DNA of 64,000 bases, taken from the NCBI RefSeq assembly GCF_034702125.1, contig NC_085880.1, forward strand, positions 43,143,885 through 43,207,884, in the 5' to 3' direction. A model generated the notes under the pieces. That model was not told where the DNA came from, did no database searches, and saw nothing but the letters and a program-made list of their open reading frames with translations. The translations under genes were made by a program, and so were the position numbers. Shown here one piece after another: positions 51,064 through 61,790 of the stretch (the first letter of the stretch is position 1; each line of letters begins with the position of its first letter). The stretch comes from Engraulis encrasicolus (Eukaryota > Chordata > Actinopteri > Clupeiformes > Engraulidae).

Positions 51064-51302
51064 TTAGGGGCTTAAGTGCACCCAGAGCCAGCCCAGGAGG
51101 GTGCCGTAGATCCAGGTCCGGAAGTAGAGCTTGCGTCCCTCGGGGGTGAGGAGCATGGGCAGAGTGAGTCCGCTGAGGAAGACCAGCGAGGGCAGAGTCT
51201 TGGTGAGGCTCAGGGGCCAGTGGCGGCCCTCGCCCGGGAACACGTAGCGCAGCGTAGGGTCCTCCGACTCGTAGAACGTACCCAGCAGTCTGGACGAAGA
51301 AG

Positions 51303-51399
<97 letters not shown>

Positions 51400-52203
51400 G
51401 ACAGGGAAAGACGGACACACTGTCACTAATATGACATTGTTGCAAAGGCCTTGGTCACAGGAATGCAGATATTTCTACAAGTGCATATTTTTGATCCATT
51501 AAGCAGGGGTGGGGAACCTATGTCTCGGGGGGCCATTTACGGCCCTTGAGGCCGTCTTATCCTGCCCCCGATATAATTTTAATGTTATGCAGCTTCACAT
51601 GAAATATGACATGTTTTGTAAAGGAATCTTAGAAATTACATTTGCAATACAATTAAGTTATATTTCAGGGGACCTAGAGAAGGTGGGGTCTGTTGTAAAG
51701 GTGGCCACCTTCAATATAGACCTTAAGTGCATGGGGAAATCCTGGTTTGTGTTAATAGTGCGGCCCTTGGAGGAATTGGAAATGGCACTTCGAATGAAAA
51801 AGGTTCCCCACCCCTGCGTTAACGGATAAATATCAAGTCAAGTCAAGTCAAGTCAAGTAGGTTTTATTGTCAATTTCTTTACATGCACTGGTCATACAAA
51901 GAATTTGAAATTACATTTCTTGCTTTCCCATACAGACATAGACTAATTAAGGTAAGGACATAGACAGTATAGACATAGACAGTACTTATACATGGACTTA
52001 ACACAGTATGGACATAGACAGTGCTCATACAGACATTTAAAGTGCAAGACTGGACAACAGAAGACTTGTAGAGGACATACATTAAGAGGTATTTGTTGTG
52101 CTTTTGTGCTTTTCCTAAAAAAGTCCTTTATAGCGTTCTGACATGGTAATAGTAGCATTTTGAAGAAAATAAATATAAAAAAGGTCTGTCAAGTACACCA
52201 GCA

Positions 52204-52241
<38 letters not shown>

Positions 52242-52302
52242 TGTATGTGTTTAGTGCAGGTAGAAGGTGCGGTGTGCGTCTTGTGTGTGTGTTCGTGTGT
52301 CT

Positions 52303-52343
<41 letters not shown>

Positions 52344-52385
52344 AGTGTGTGTATGTTTGGGTTTAGTGCAGAAAGTGCAGTGTGC

Positions 52386-52425
<40 letters not shown>

Positions 52426-52442
52426 TGTGTGTGTGTGTGTGT

Positions 52443-52510
<68 letters not shown>

Positions 52511-55500
52511 ATGTTTTGAGTTAGTGCAGGTTGAAAGTTCAGTCCCAAGTATAGTAGTGCAGGTGGAATGTTCAGTCGCAGATATGGTGGTGGGGGATGG
52601 GGGGGGGGGTTGTCAGTGGCCTTGCTGGCTAGAGGCTGACAGTGGAGGGAGAGTGGTTTGAGTGTTCAGCATCTTGATCGCTTGGTGCATTGTGCTGCTC
52701 GCCAGCCGGGTGGTACGGGAACGGAGGCGCCTGTACCTCTTTCCAGAGGGCAGGAGGCTGAACAGTTTGTGTGCAGGGTGGCTTGTGTCTTTGATGATCA
52801 TCAGTGCTTTCCGGGTGAGGCGTGTGGTGTAAATGTCCTGCAGGGAGGGGAGTGGTACTCCAATGATCTTCTTCGCTGTGTTCACAACACGCTGGAGTGT
52901 CTTCCTGTTTTTCTCCGTGCAGCTTCCTCCCCACACTGTGATGCAGTTGGACACGACGCTCTCTATGGTTCCTCTGTAGAATGTTGTCATGATGGAGGGT
53001 GTAGCACTTGCCTTCTTTAGTTTGCGCAGGAAGTAGAGACGCTGATGGGCCTTCTTCGCCAGTGATGTAGTGTTGGTGGTCCAAGAGAGGTCGTCGCTGA
53101 TGTGCACTCCAAGGAACTTGGTGCTGCTCACTCTCTCCACAGCATCGCCGTCGATGGTCAGTGGTGGCAGTTGTTTTTGGACCCTTTGGAAGTTGACAAC
53201 AATCTCCTTGGTCTTGTTGACATTCAGCAGGAGGTTGTTGTCTTTGCACCATCTGGCCAGCAGGTCTACTTCTTCTCTGTAGTGAGTCTCATCGCCCTTG
53301 GTGATGAGGCCCACCAGTGTTGTATCATCCGCAAACTTCACTAGATGGTTAGTGCTGTGGGTCGTTGTGCAGTCGTGTGTCAGCAGCGTGAACAGCAGGG
53401 GGCTGAGAACACAACCTTGCGGAGCCCCCGTGCTCAGGGTCAGGGTGCTCGAGGTGTTGTTCCCTACCCGTACTGCTTGTGGTCTTTGCATCAGGAAGTC
53501 CAGCAGCCAGTTGCAGAGGGAGGTGCTGAAACCTAGTTTGTCCAGTTTTCTGATGAGTTGTTGTGGTATTATGGTATTGAATGCTGAACTGAAGTCAATG
53601 AACAGCATTCTCACATATGAGTCTTTATTGTCCAAGTGGGTGAGGGCTGGATGGAGGGCAGAGCAAATTGCATCCTTCGTGGATCGCTTGGCTCGGTATG
53701 CGAACTGGTAGGGGTCTAGGGTGGGGGGTAGGGTGGCTTTGATGTGTGACAGGACTAGCCGTTCGAAGCACTTCATGATTATGGGCGTCAGTGCTACAGG
53801 ACGGTAGTCATTGAAGCATGATGGTGATGATTTCTTCGGCACAGGTATGATGGTAGCAGCTTTGAAAAGTGATGGGATGACTGCTTGCTCCAGAGAGATG
53901 TTAAAGATGTCTGTGAAGACATCCTTCAGCTCTTCTGCACAATCCTTCAACACTCGGCCTGGTATGTTGTCTGGGCCAGCTGCTTTGCGTGGGTTGATGG
54001 TGGCCAGTGTCCTCTTAACACTGGCAGAGGACAGGTAAAGGGGTTGATCATGGGGGGGAGGGGGAGTTTTCTGTGGGTGAGTGTCATTTTGTGCTTCAAA
54101 GCGGGCAAAGAAACTGTTCAGATCGTTTAGCAGAGAGGTGTTGTTGTCACAGCTTCGTGGTGCAGGCTTATAGTCCGTGATGGCCTGTATGCCCTGCCAC
54201 AGGCTCTGTGCATCTCTGCTGTCTTTGAAGTGTGTTGTTATTTTGTCTGAGTATTCCTTTTTTGCTTTCCTGATGCCCTGGGACAGGTTAGCCCTTGCTG
54301 TCTTTAGGCCAGCTACGTCTCCTGCTCTGAAGGCTTTGTCTCTGGCCCTCAGCAGTCGGTGAACGTCTCCTGTGAACCATGGCTTCTGGTTGGCCCTGGT
54401 AGTGATGTGTTTTATTTCTGTAACATCATCGATGCATTTTGTGATGTAGGAGGTCACGGTGTCTGTGTACTCCTCAATGTCAATGTGATTGCTGTGGGTG
54501 GCAGTTGTTTTGAAAATGTCCCAGTCTGTGGTTTCAAAGCAGTCCTGAAGTCGTGAGATGGCTCCCTCAGGCCATTTTCTCACCTCCTTCTGAACTGGTT
54601 TGGTGAGTTTTGCCTTTTGTCTGTAAGCTGGCAGTAGCAGAATTGTCGTGTGGTCTGATGATCCAATTGGGGGGATGGGCTTTGCCTTGTATGCTCTCTT
54701 CTGATTTGTGTAAACGAGGTCCAGGGTGTTTTGTTCTCTTGTTGGGAAGTTGACATGTTGATGAAATTTTGGAAGTACTGTTTTGAGATTTCCGTGGTTG
54801 AAATCCCCCAGTACCACTGTGAAGGCATCTGGGTGTGCATCTTGTTGTTCACTGATGCCCCGATGCAGCTCGTTCAGTGCCTCGGTTTTGACGCCATTGT
54901 TGTTGCTGGGTGGGAGGTAGACGGCGACTAATAGGATAGCGGATATGGAAATATGGAATGGATACAACACACCATTGTGACAAACGCATGTTAGCTCCCT
55001 AAAAGGAGATTTCTAAAACTTTGTTTACGTGTAAACAAAAGGCCCAAACACTAGTGTTGCACCCATACCATTTTTTAGCCCCGATACCGATACCCGATAC
55101 CCGACTGTGCAGTATCGGCCGATACCGATACCATACCGATACTACTCTGTTTGAAATGTATATACAGTATATATATGAAAAGTTATATAGGCTACTACTT
55201 GGATGTAACATCATTGCTATTATGGCTTTGTCAGGCTGCTGCCTACTCCAGTAGAACTTTTTATACTTTTTAAATACCTTTGATATAAAATAACTAAGTT
55301 CAAGGCTGTGTTTAAGAGTCATACGAGCTTCTGCAAATGGTATTGGTGCCCTATTTGTTGGTATCGTCCGATACCGATACCACCATTTTAGTGCAGCATC
55401 TGGTATCGGTATCGGTGCAACACTACCAAACACAACAAAAATATGCATAGATGTGTAAACAGGGCAGGGCCTAGGCTATCACAATCAGTTTTGACCATTT

Positions 55501-56259
55501 AATTATTAATGGATCCCTAATGTGAGACTTTGTACAAGCCATGTGGCCTTCATTACTAAGAGAATAGAAGACCATTAAAGAAGACCATCTGTTACTATTG
55601 ATTTACGGTCATGTTGAAATTGAGGCAGAGAAGACAGTATGTACAGCTACATAAATAATACATAAATGATACGTACATCACAGTCAAGGAAAAGAGTTCA
55701 TCTGAACTACAGTATTCAAGTGAAATAGCCAGAAAATGATACCATTGCAGCACCTTACAAAAACAAACAACAACAAAAAAACCTGAAAACAGAACCTATC
55801 TAAAAATCTTCAAAAGAAAGAAGTTTACCTCACACTCATTTCACTTTTTGCTCATTGATTCAGAGCGAACCTGATGACGCACAGAGGCGAAGTGGGCCGT
55901 TCGCTCTGAATAAACGAGCAAAAAGTCAAATAAAGTGTGCAGTTCACTTCTTTGTTTTGAATTATTGAACACTCCTTCATTTACCAACACCTAGAAGCTG
56001 TGCATGGATCTTTGAACTGTTCTATCTAGAAATCCATCAAGATTGTAGAGGAGGGTATTGTAATGTGAGGGAGACGCAACACAATTGAGTTCACGTGACA
56101 TTCGCTTGTTCTGGAGAGGCGGTCCGGTCACTCACTTGTCTTTGAGTTCAAATCTCTCGTGTAGCCACCTACGGAAAAACAGCGGCTCCAGGGGGACTTC
56201 CTTCATGTCCACGCGGCTGAAGTGGATGTGGACCTTCGGACACTCCTTACACAGGAACT
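51064..56259 (-). CDS. agpat5: 1-acylglycerol-3-phosphate acyltransferase epsilon (AGPAT5), last two coding exons
   Basis: AGPAT5 acylates lysophosphatidic acid and other lysophospholipids in ER and mitochondrial membranes. Only the C-terminal part is visible. Exon 56259-56136 reads [22 protein letters not shown] then [12 protein letters not shown]. Exon 51289-51064 continues [33 protein letters not shown] (hydrophobic) and ends [18 protein letters not shown], stop. The junction is in phase (AA|A for Lys), with donor GTGAGT and acceptor [28 protein letters not shown] and TWIYGTLLG are AGPAT5 hallmarks. The catalytic NHxxxxD and EGTR motifs belong to exons right of the window. An L2 LINE and AG, TG repeats fill the 4.8-kb intron. 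No upstream exon was found between 56,260 and 64,000. Confidence 0.85.
51308..51395. repeat. (AG)n microsatellite beside the agpat5 last-exon acceptor
   Basis: About 44 AG units. On the agpat5 strand this is (CT)n ending about 18 nt before the acceptor at 51290, so it forms an extended pyrimidine tract. Confidence 0.95.
51505..51822. mobile_element. hAT-like MITE, CAGGGGTGGGGAACCT family
   Basis: CAGGGGTGGGGAACCT at the left is mirrored by AGGTTCCCCACCCCTG at the right. Flanking 8-mers ccattaag and cgttaacg are only partly alike. A partial copy of the family lies at about 36,010-36,095 in a gsta copy B intron. Confidence 0.65.
52207..52509 (+). repeat. (TG)n-rich segment in the LINE 3' UTR
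   Basis: Three TG arrays (52207-52250, about 52,285-52,345 and 52,388-52,509) are separated by related units containing ttagtgcag and gtgcggtgtg or gtgcagtgtg. This looks like a tandem array of a unit plus its microsatellite. Confidence 0.85.
52613..54970 (-). CDS. LINE endonuclease (partial) and reverse transcriptase
   Basis: An uninterrupted frame of about 785 codons (open slightly further upstream, to about 55,014) encodes the back half of an APE-type endonuclease followed by a reverse transcriptase. Visible: GDFNHG near residue 55, SSDHTTI near 104, [16 protein letters not shown] near 327, YRPVALT near 389, [11 protein letters not shown] near 457 (catalytic Asp), [15 protein letters not shown] near 513, and [10 protein letters not shown] near 546 (catalytic Asp pair). 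The order and block sequences fit the L2/CR1 group. No stop or frameshift, so the copy is young, but without the N-terminal endonuclease half and 5' UTR it cannot move by itself. It lies in the agpat5 intron in the same orientation as the gene. Confidence 0.88.
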   Translation of the reverse strand: MLYPFHISISAILLVAVYLPPSNNNGVKTEALNELHRGISEQQDAHPDAFTVVLGDFNHGNLKTVLPKFHQHVNFPTREQNTLDLVYTNQKRAYKAKPIPPIGSSDHTTILLLPAYRQKAKLTKPVQKEVRKWPEGAISRLQDCFETTDWDIFKTTATHSNHIDIEEYTDTVTSYITKCIDDVTEIKHITTRANQKPWFTGDVHRLLRARDKAFRAGDVAGLKTARANLSQGIRKAKKEYSDKITTHFKDSRDAQSLWQGIQAITDYKPAPRSCDNNTSLLNDLNSFFARFEAQNDTHPQKTPPPPHDQPLYLSSASVKRTLATINPRKAAGPDNIPGRVLKDCAEELKDVFTDIFNISLEQAVIPSLFKAATIIPVPKKSSPSCFNDYRPVALTPIIMKCFERLVLSHIKATLPPTLDPYQFAYRAKRSTKDAICSALHPALTHLDNKDSYVRMLFIDFSSAFNTIIPQQLIRKLDKLGFSTSLCNWLLDFLMQRPQAVRVGNNTSSTLTLSTGAPQGCVLSPLLFTLLTHDCTTTHSTNHLVKFADDTTLVGLITKGDETHYREEVDLLARWCKDNNLLLNVNKTKEIVVNFQRVQKQLPPLTIDGDAVERVSSTKFLGVHISDDLSWTTNTTSLAKKAHQRLYFLRKLKKASATPSIMTTFYRGTIESVVSNCITVWGGSCTEKNRKTLQRVVNTAKKIIGVPLPSLQDIYTTRLTRKALMIIKDTSHPAHKLFSLLPSGKRYRRLRSRTTRLASSTMHQAIKMLNTQTTLPPLSASSQQGH
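55052..55425. mobile_element. hAT-type MITE, TAGTGTTGCAC family
   Basis: Ends TAGTGTTGCACC and GGTGCAACACTA, with a perfect 8-bp duplication CCAAACAC at 55044-55051 and 55426-55433. Repeated ccgataccgatac motifs near both ends. 374 bp, non-coding, in the agpat5 intron. Confidence 0.85.
55825..55960 (+). repeat. Foldback with a perfect 10-bp helix around a hammerhead-like core
   Basis: CAGAGCGAAC (55861-55870) is followed directly by CTGATGA (55871-55877), a CGC/GCG stem and a core-like AAGTGGGCC. Its exact complement GTTCGCTCTG comes next. Outer arms (cactttttgctc) are mirrored by gagcaaaaagt. The GAAA element is altered, so a ribozyme would be inactive or atypical. Confidence 0.45.
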
Positions 56260-56280
56260 CTGACATGTGGAGAAGACATA

Positions 56281-56284
<4 letters not shown>

Positions 56285-56347
<63 letters not shown>

Positions 56348-56380
56348 GAGAGAGAGAGAGAGGTAGAGAGAGAGAGAGAG

Positions 56381-56414
<34 letters not shown>
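56285..56414. repeat. (AG)n microsatellite beside an agpat5 acceptor
   Basis: Long AG array with interspersed GGTAG units. On the agpat5 strand it is (CT)n ending about 25 nt before the acceptor of exon 56259-56136. Confidence 0.95.
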
Positions 56415-56423
<9 letters not shown>

Positions 56424-56429
56424 AAGCAA

Positions 56430-57216
56430 GCAAAAGAGACTCAGTTCTCCGAGGCCTAGTAATTTCTAAATAAGAAGCAATGAAAGAAATAGCCCAAGTC
56501 ATAGTCAGTGTAACCGAGAACCACATGGGGAAACCATATCAAATTGAAAGGGGTCTGGCTGAACATAAAAAAAAAAGACCCATACAAGTTTTATGCATAT
56601 CACATATCACACTGCCATTATACTGTCCAAAGTGAATGATAATTGACTTTGGAGTGATGTTCTGCTTCCATATTTCCTTGACGTGTATATGTTGCCAGGC
56701 AGCTCGTCAGGTCAGTTTGTTTGTTTGCTCGCTTGTCCGTCAACGGGGAAAACGTGCACGCTCGCTGGCTCACAATCAAAACATTTTGCGGAGCACTTAT
56801 AGGCCAAGGAGGGTTTCATTACACACTTCTCAACCCTTACGACCCAAATCCAGGATTTTGTTTCTACAATTTCGTCCCTGATGCGAAAAACACATTGGGC
56901 GATATTGGCACCGGCCTGCTTTCCCAAACTACCCAACCGTTGTCAAATGATGTTAGAAGAACGCAGCGAAATGCATGTGCAAGTAGCAGAGCAGAATATG
57001 ACTACAGCCACAAGCTAGTGAACTAACGTCACTGCACCAATGGTTTACGTACGGCCCCGAGGGATAAAACAGAACCCCAATTAATAAAACTGACCAGAGA
57101 TAAATCAAGAGTTGTGGAGCGAGCTGTAGCCCGGTGCTATCTCTATACTCCAGAGGGAAGCAATCAGCAGGGCCATTAGCCTTCGAAAGTCGCACCATTT
57201 GTTTAGTCATATGTTA

Positions 57217-57247
<31 letters not shown>

Positions 57248-57542
57248 AGATAGATCCTAATCAACATGGACTCATGAGAAATGTGTCTGTCTCAGTATGG
57301 CTTCAATCGCGTCACAGCATCCTCTCCCTTGGGGAAGAGCAATTAAACTGCCACGTTCATTCATACGTACGTATATCTAAATAAATGCCACCTTGCTTTC
57401 ACTACTGCTTCCACTTCACTGAAACACCAGTTGAGGCAAGGTCACACAAGGACAGAGCACTTTTAAGAGTAGCTTCCTGTGGTGTGGGGGCGTCGTCCCC
57501 TCCTTCTTCTCTTTCTGTGGTGTTTGGTGGCGGCCTGCATAA
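56430..57542. other. agpat5 intron, no gene recognised
   Basis: A 101-codon plus-strand frame at 56721-57026 has no recognisable family and no codon-like structure on inspection. An (AAAT)n run lies at about 57,221-57,247. Nothing else supported. Confidence 0.4.
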
Positions 57543-57807
57543 GGGCTTCTGCACACCGGCTCTGACAAAGTGCTGAGCACTGCTCAGCTAAAATTCGATT
57601 CCATTGTTTTCAATAGAACCACGCACACTGGCGCCGATGTCCGTGGACATTGGCCGATGTCGGATAGCAATTAGAGACGAGTTCTATTTTGTCGGCGCCG
57701 CCCATTGACTATCAATGCAATGTTCGTGTGAAATTTGGTTTGGGGGTCCGAAATATGTCGGAAGCAAAAGTGCGCCGCACTTTGTCGGAGCCGGTGTACG
57801 GAAGCCC
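57543..57807. mobile_element. PIF/Harbinger-type MITE
   Basis: GGGCTTCTGCACACCGGCTC at the left is mirrored by GAGCCGGTGTACGGAAGCCC at the right, followed inward by gacaaagtg and cactttgtc. TAA flanks both sides (57540-57542, 57808-57810), the 3-bp TWA duplication typical of the superfamily. 265 bp, non-coding. Confidence 0.75.
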
Positions 57808-57810
57808 TAA

Positions 57811-59305
57811 GATGGGATAGAATGGGCTTGCTGTATCGTACTCGAATAGAAGATTCTTTGACCTGCATATTACTTATAACTCAGTCACTTTCTATAGGCT
57901 AGCTGAGGGTGGGTAAATGGGTGGGAGTTTGGGGAGGGTTGTTCACTGAGTGCATTGCACAATTGCATTGCACAATTGTAATTATACTGTCTTTTTTTTC
58001 TGAAGAAAATCAATAAAAACTGTTAAAAGGAAGATTCTTTGACCTGGATGCATTTCGCCAAACTACACACAAAGGTGTTCCGATTTCCTCATGCAACCTT
58101 CTGAGGACTGTGAAAAAAATCATAATAATTTCTGAATAAATGAGCCAATCAGGATCGCAGGGTGGGATTTTCCATAGATGGGCAGCGTTATGGCTCCTCT
58201 TACACCTTTCGTTCTCAGCTGTGTCACGGGTCGAGGTCAATGTGAGTTACAGCTGAAGTGGTACATCACGAAGGCAGGTTGTTAATCCAATCACATGCAA
58301 GGATTTTCAATAAGGAGCACCACTCGAAAACATGTCAGTTATGGGGGTTACCCAGTCGAAACGTACAGTACCAGCTGGCATTAGGTTAGTGGGCACCTAC
58401 CCGACTATCTTCAAAAGAGTAAGAGTATGCACATCCCACCTCTCTGAGGCCAGGTGTAGGACAGGACAAAGGCGCATCTGATAATAGAAACTAAGAGCTG
58501 AAGTCCGCACACTGTAGCTTCGCTTTGCAGGTTTTTTCAAGTCATAAAATGTTTCGACCCAACAAGGTCTTCATCAGGCATGTGCCACAACGACAACAAA
58601 AGGGCAAAAAAATGAAAAAAGAAAAAAAATGTGCGCCACTAGGCAGTTTCATCTAGTTTACAAGGCCATTTGTTCTTAACCTGGGGTCAGATTGCAGGGG
58701 GGGCAGTGGACTTTTGTCTGTACTGAGGTTGTGACAGAAGATGATTAACATTAACATTATCATTAGACCAAATTACAACACATTTGGTCATGGAGGTATT
58801 GATGAATGTCAAGCAAGAGGCATTGTAATGGACCAAAATAATTATTTTAGTGCGCGGGGTGCGGCCTGCCTCGGACACAGGTAAGGATAAGACAAAAAGT
58901 TAAGAGCCACTGTACTGTGGTAGGCTAAATCAGTGTTTCTCAACCTTTTTTTAGGCGAGGCACCCTTTCAATTCATGACAAATTTCAAGGCACCCCAAAC
59001 CAACAAGCCGTAACATGGCATTGCATCCGATACCACACAAGCTTAGAAAAGTAACAAATTTGGAGATGTCACACAACCTATGGTCGAAGTTGCAGCTTAC
59101 TGGGCGACCTAAATTTACTTAATAGTGCGTAAATGGCAGATGAAAGATTCCACTGACTAGGCATTCATTTATTTGTATAAACAAATATGTATTATATTAC
59201 ATCATTTATTTATCAGCCACGCTTCCGCGGCACCCCTGAGGGGGCCCTGCGGCACCCCGGTTGAGAAACACTGGGCTAAATTATGGAGGAAGGGAAGCTG
59301 TAGAG
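57811..59305. other. agpat5 intron, mixed repeat remnants
   Basis: No exon recognised. A minus-strand hammerhead-like remnant lies at 58551-58577 (CTGATGA, GACC/GGTC stem, GAAAC, no GTC). A MITE with ends cagtgtttctcaacc and ggttgagaaacactg spans about 58,931-59,274. Confidence 0.45.
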
Positions 59306-60267
59306 CACTGATGTCAAACTCAGGCACAGGGGCCAAATCTGGCTCGCAGGGTCATTTTATTTTGCTCCCAAGATCATGTCAAATGTGTGTTACAGTTGAC
59401 CCACATACACCATAAATTCATAGTAACATGAATTGAACATGAAATTTGATGGGGGAGAGGCCAATGTGACTAGCCTGGTTCCTACCAGACCTCCGTGTGT
59501 GTGCTCTGGAGCCCCCTGGTGGCACTCCAAACACACACATCGGTCTGGGAGCATGTGGCAGGATTCAATTTCTGGACTCTAAAAATAATGCCGAGCATTT
59601 ATCACTTCAATATCACTGGCAGCTCACATTGAGGAGTCACAGGTCATATTATAGACCTTATTGACGCTTTAGAGATCAACAGAAAATGGTTTTGATATTG
59701 AAGCAATAAATGCTGCGATTATTTTTTTGACTGTAGAAATGGAATCCTGCTACATGCAGGTACCTAGTAGTGGAGCTCACAAAGCTGTGCGGAACTACAG
59801 GTCAGGCAAGAGCCAGGCAACAATGTGACCTCTCCCACTCATACAGCAGAATATGTTCACGCACATTAAAGCTACCATATATGAGTGTTTTAAAAATTGT
59901 GAAATTTTAGTCCCTTTTAAAAAAATAATACACTTAAGTTTGGCGCACAAGTTTAATTTTGAATATCAATTTGCCCCGTTTGGAAGTCAGAGGCGTGCTC
60001 AGTCCCTTTAGAAAGATGATAAAAGTATTCTTGTGGGTGCTCTTTGGTTCAAGGTTCAATGGCAAAAAAGTTGCTTGAAAAGAGAAAAAAACGTTTCTTC
60101 ACCAAGGCACTTCAGGGCCCTGAAGAAGGCTCAACTGCCTCTACGCGTGGGCAATTTTAAAAGTCCTTAATGGACATGTCATAATAATAATGACATTTTT
60201 AACTATACTTTTTGGAGTGCCTTGGTGATCAATTTTGCCCCCTCTGAATTTGAGTTTGACATCCCTG
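59306..60267. mobile_element. hAT-like element with nested foldback
   Basis: Ends CACTGATGTCAAACTCA and TGAGTTTGACATCCCTG. The flanking 8-mers CTGTAGAG (59298-59305) and CTGTGGAG (60268-60275) match at 7 of 8 positions. Inside, about 60,030-60,235 is a foldback with CTGAAGA, an AGGC-GCC stem and mirrored ccaaggcac/gtgccttgg arms. Non-coding. Confidence 0.65.
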
Positions 60268-60275
60268 CTGTGGAG

Positions 60276-61500
60276 GAATTACTGGAAAGCCACACAGTGG
60301 ACATCCGCCAGGTCAGCCGAGTGTTTACTCCTGTCCAAAAAAACAGGATGTTTTGAGGTTTTGTTTTTTTTCTTTGTGTTTGTCTTTCTTTCTTTCCAGC
60401 GCCACACGCAGGAGCATAAGCGCGAGTATGGGTATCAGCATGTCGTGGGTAAATATTTTCAGGTGGAGGGGAGGGGGCGGGACGCCTCTGGAAACGTCTG
60501 CGACGCCTTTTGAGAGCTGCCGTTTCATAACACACCACTTGTTTACAGGAAGCCACAGGAAGCTCTTATTCACACACACAAAAATTCTTCTCATTTCAAT
60601 GCAATGAATAATACCCTTTCATAGTGACGCCTGTGAAGACGTGACATGCATACCGTACAAGCAAACTCGGCATGCGCGTAGAATTCAGACGAGCTGAAAT
60701 GATGCAGTGGGGGAACAACATATTTAAGCCAAATCTCGAAATGTCACACAGCAGAAATGACCAGAGTGCTTCTCGCCAGGATACGGTTACTCTCTCTCTG
60801 ATTTTCACTGTTCACATTTCACGTTCACTGGCTCATGAAATTTTTAGGCTGATAGCAATTACATCTTGAAAGGAGCTCAAAAATGTTGGTGGGTTTTTTC
60901 CCGTAAATATTTCTGGTTATTTGTGCAAACAAGAAAACTGAGAGTGCCGTCCTTCGCTTACTTAAAATACTTGAACCTACGATATGTAGGAGTCGGCCCT
61001 GCCGTGGCCGTGGCCTAACGGTAGAGCACTGGGTTACTGGCGACCGGGATTCGATTCCTGGTCTGCACCTAGTTAAAGTTTTAACGCAATTTTATTTAAA
61101 TGAATAGTAATGGTGGGGTGGCGTCCACGCCAATGTCTTATCCTGAGCGTTTCGCTTGGTGATGAGCCGAGTGATGATGAGCCTTGTCGCGTGTGCATGA
61201 ATGATGGGGGCGGGGTCGGTCAAGTTCACGAGTCGGTGAACGCGCAGGGAGGAGGGGTGAGTGCTGGCGGTTGATGGACGTGTCAGAAACCAATAGAAGT
61301 GATGATGAGTATTACTTCTATTGGTTGCCGTTTTCTTCTGACTACGCCCTCTACACTGGACCAAAAGATTTCGTTTTTTTTCCAAACACTCTATTTCAAT
61401 GGGTGCTCTGGCGTCATGAGGAGTTTTTCAGATGATATGGTAAAAAATGTGCCAGAAAAACATCTCCTATCCCACCTTTAATTCCAAGAGCAGTATAATG
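60276..61500. other. Intronic or intergenic spacer with a SINE
   Basis: A tRNA-derived SINE head lies at about 61,005-61,080 (cgtggcctaacggtagagcac, GGGATTCGATTCCTGGTC). A short plus-strand exon-like block (pyrimidine tract, CAG at about 60,401, donor near 60,450) has no recognisable product. Otherwise nothing supported. Confidence 0.45.
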
Positions 61501-61790
61501 AAAAGGAAGAAGGGAGTTGCACATTGGAGCTGAATGCAAAATCAAAAAATGTATTAAACAAAGCCGAAAAAATAATAAAACTGACAGACAAGGGAAAAAA
61601 AACGTTTCGGGTCTAGCCCATCATCAGTGTTCCCAGGGATTGGGATTGTTCCCAGGGAACACTGATGATGGGCTAGACCCGAAACGTTTGTCCCTTGTCT
61701 GTCGGTTTTATTTACTTTTTTCGGCTTTGTTTAATACATTTTTTGGATTTGGCATTCAGCTCCAGTGTGTGACTCCTTTCTTCCTTTTTA
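61500..61790 (+). mobile_element. Foldback retroelement with complete hammerhead-like core
   Basis: Arms: tgtattaaacaaagccgaaa and aaaactgacagacaaggg, mirrored by cccttgtctgtcggttt and tcggctttgtttaataca. The centre carries CTGATGA (61662-61668), a GGG/CCC stem, GAAAC (61681-61685) and GTC (61690-61692). A mirror copy on the minus strand (61604-61627) lacks GTC. Same architecture as 27252 and 37031 but a different sequence subfamily. Confidence 0.65.

Larger units (their letters stand above)
51838..55014 (-). mobile_element. L2-type LINE retrotransposon, 5'-truncated
   Basis: Sense strand is minus. A TCAAG-repeat tail marks the 3' end at 51838, with a 3' UTR of about 775 bp carrying expanded (CA)n (52207-52509 as TG on the plus strand). 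The open frame runs from the truncation at about 55,014 to a stop at 52,613. The 5' end is lost inside the endonuclease domain. Confidence 0.85.

Noticed and set aside
51064..51445. N-terminal Ser-Leu-rich extension to the agpat5 last exon
   Set aside because: It reads through the acceptor CGTCCAG into the (CT)n tract; the exon begins at 51289 in phase with the upstream exon.
52629..53252. 207-codon minus-strand frame
   Set aside because: A shadow of the LINE reverse transcriptase in another frame.
56721..57026. 101-codon plus-strand frame
   Set aside because: No recognised family, no splice or codon support; probably chance.
58551..58577. Minus-strand hammerhead ribozyme
   Set aside because: Has CTGATGA, a good stem and GAAAC, but no GTC cleavage triplet follows. 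The remnants at 28891 and 60119 are also incomplete.
60401..60452. Exon-like block with a good pyrimidine tract and a GTAAAT donor
   Set aside because: Encodes only about 17 residues with no recognisable family and no partner exons; kept as a note only.
61005..61080. Possible tRNA gene
   Set aside because: B-box-like sequence is present but the cloverleaf is incomplete; it matches the SINE family at 1940 and 32995. The same applies to 8780 and 20385.
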